A stretch of DNA of 5,964 nt. It comes from an uncultured Collinsella sp. (GTDB lineage: Bacteria > Actinomycetota > Coriobacteriia > Coriobacteriales > Coriobacteriaceae). The DNA lies in contig CALJNY010000320.1 in assembly GCA_937981515.1 (NCBI GenBank), positions 1 through 5,964 on the forward strand. The letters run 5' to 3'. This document shows, in pieces, positions 5,697 through 5,964 of the stretch. Position 1 is the first letter of the stretch. The number at the start of each line of letters is the position of its first letter. A model generated the notes under the pieces. That model did not search any database and was not told the origin of the DNA. It saw nothing but the letters and a program-made list of their open reading frames with translations. Both the position numbers and the translations under genes were made by a program.

Positions 5697-5743
5697 TGAG
5701 CAAAAACTGCTCAGAATTATGGCCAGAGCAGAAATTGAGCAGA
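5697..5743. repeat. Four copies of a TGAGCA-type hexamer (candidate integrase arm/Xis sites)
   Basis: TGAGCA occurs at 5697-5702, inverted as TGCTCA at 5708-5713, as AGAGCA at 5725-5730 and again as TGAGCA at 5736-5741. The first two form a perfect inverted repeat with a 5-bp gap. The last two share GAGCAGA and begin 11 bp apart, about one helical turn. Clustering within 47 bp, roughly 90-130 bp from the attachment core and downstream of the integrase, is what one expects of arm-type integrase sites or excisionase sites. Binding itself is inferred. Confidence 0.5.
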
Positions 5744-5747
5744 TGAT

Positions 5748-5786
5748 TTTACCCGATGACGGGCGTTAAATATAGCCATTTACCTG
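5748..5786 (+). repeat. Direct repeat TTTACCYG, 31 bp apart
   Basis: TTTACCCG (5748-5755) and TTTACCTG (5779-5786) are spaced 31 bp apart, close to three helical turns. They lie between the TGAGCA cluster and the tRNA fragment. They could be a second class of recombinase or accessory-protein site, but two short copies are weak evidence. Confidence 0.28.
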
Positions 5787-5829
5787 CAATGATGCGAAAT
5801 ACGCTCTAATAAGAAGGAGCCGCCCCGCC

Positions 5830-5874
5830 CTCATAACCCGGAGGTCGTAGGTTCAAATCCTGCCCCCGCGACCA
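5830..5874 (+). other. Attachment-site junction: 3' fragment of a tRNA with CAU anticodon (probably tRNA-fMet)
   Basis: From the anticodon loop CTCATAA (5830-5836, anticodon CAT at 5832-5834) the sequence reads as the 3' half of a tRNA: CCCGG anticodon-stem strand (5837-5841), variable region, T-arm GTAGG/TTCAAAT/CCTGC (5847-5863), acceptor strand CCCCGCG, discriminator A5871 and an encoded CCA (5872-5874). The CCC at anticodon-stem positions 39-41 and the AGGTCG and TTCAAATCCT segments fit initiator tRNA-Met best. The bases before it cannot complete the anticodon stem (only the outer three of five pairs form), and no D-arm or 5' acceptor strand is present, so this is not a working gene. Such a displaced 3' end marks one junction of an element inserted in a tRNA gene. 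An intact copy would be expected at the other end, left of this window. Confidence 0.82.
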
Positions 5875-5883
5875 AGAACTTGC

Positions 5884-5913
5884 AGCTCGTCGGCCTAGCC
5901 GGCGAGCTTTTTT
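5884..5913 (+). terminator. Intrinsic terminator after the tRNA fragment
   Basis: AGCTCGTCGGC (5884-5894) pairs with GCCGGCGAGCT (5898-5908) in an 11-bp stem that has one G-U pair and a CTA loop, followed by six Ts (5908-5913). It begins nine bases after the CCA end. It is probably the original terminator of the host tRNA gene, now separated from the gene's 5' half by the element. Confidence 0.88.
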
Positions 5914-5918
5914 GTTCA

Positions 5919-5951
5919 AGACTTTAGTCTGCTGGCCGCGCAGCGGCCAGC
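5919..5951. repeat. Palindrome and perfect 9-bp hairpin in presumed chromosomal flank
   Basis: AGACTTTAGTCT (5919-5930) is a palindrome, directly followed by GCTGGCCGC (5931-5939) and its exact complement GCGGCCAGC (5943-5951) with a GCA loop. Only three Ts follow, then AAA. It could be a second, weaker terminator, perhaps shared with a convergent gene beyond the right edge. No gene is visible in 5914-5964. Confidence 0.45.
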
Positions 5952-5964
5952 TTTAAACCACCCG

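Noticed and set aside
5825..5874. A complete functional tRNA gene
   Set aside because: No 5' acceptor strand or D-arm is present and the inner two anticodon-stem pairs do not form; only the 3' half remains.
1..5964. CRISPR array or insertion sequence
   Set aside because: No regularly spaced repeats and no transposase gene with terminal inverted repeats are visible.

Overview
The window looks like one end of an integrated mobile element, probably an integrative mobilizable or conjugative element, in a GC-rich bacterium. By gene content and style (RepA-type ATPase plus a MobC-like protein, tyrosine integrase, Cys-rich small proteins, high GC) I would guess an actinobacterium of the Coriobacteriia/Eggerthellaceae type. 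That is an inference; no sequence here fixes the taxon.

Layout. Positions 1-2192 hold a leftward (minus-strand) gene cluster, read from right to left: an excisionase-like HTH protein (2192-1995), a 69-aa hypothetical (1880-1671), a RepA/RecA-fold ATPase (1670-687), a 148-aa hypothetical (631-185) and the start of a ribbon-helix-helix MobC-like protein (192 to the left edge). Several of these genes abut or overlap, as in an operon. This is the expected order for a replication/mobilization module, and a relaxase gene would be expected just left of the window.

Positions 2193-2341 are an AT-rich divergent control region. It holds a near-consensus rightward promoter (TTGATA-N18-TATAAT), a weaker leftward promoter and a tandem 7-bp repeat that may be an operator.

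Positions 2342-5161 are a rightward cluster: a 410-aa protein I do not recognise (HTH-like segment in the middle, Cys4 zinc-binding-like C-terminus), a 68-aa protein with two membrane helices that starts directly after its stop codon, and a 454-aa tyrosine integrase with the full catalytic set and an unusual Cys-rich tail. A separate 109-aa protein made of two Cys-rich repeats follows (5326-5655).

Positions 5656-5829 are non-coding and carry short repeats that look like integrase arm-type or Xis sites. They lead into the 3' half of a CAU-anticodon tRNA (5830-5874, best match initiator tRNA-Met) that starts at the anticodon loop and has no 5' half. I read this as the attachment-site junction. 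The strong terminator at 5884-5913 and all DNA to its right would then be host chromosome.

How it fits together: the integrase and the HTH/Xis-like protein would control integration and excision at the tRNA site. The ATPase and MobC-like protein would serve replication or transfer. The 410-aa/68-aa pair, transcribed ahead of the integrase from a strong promoter, is the least explained part and the best candidate for something new, either a regulator or an accessory (possibly defence) module.
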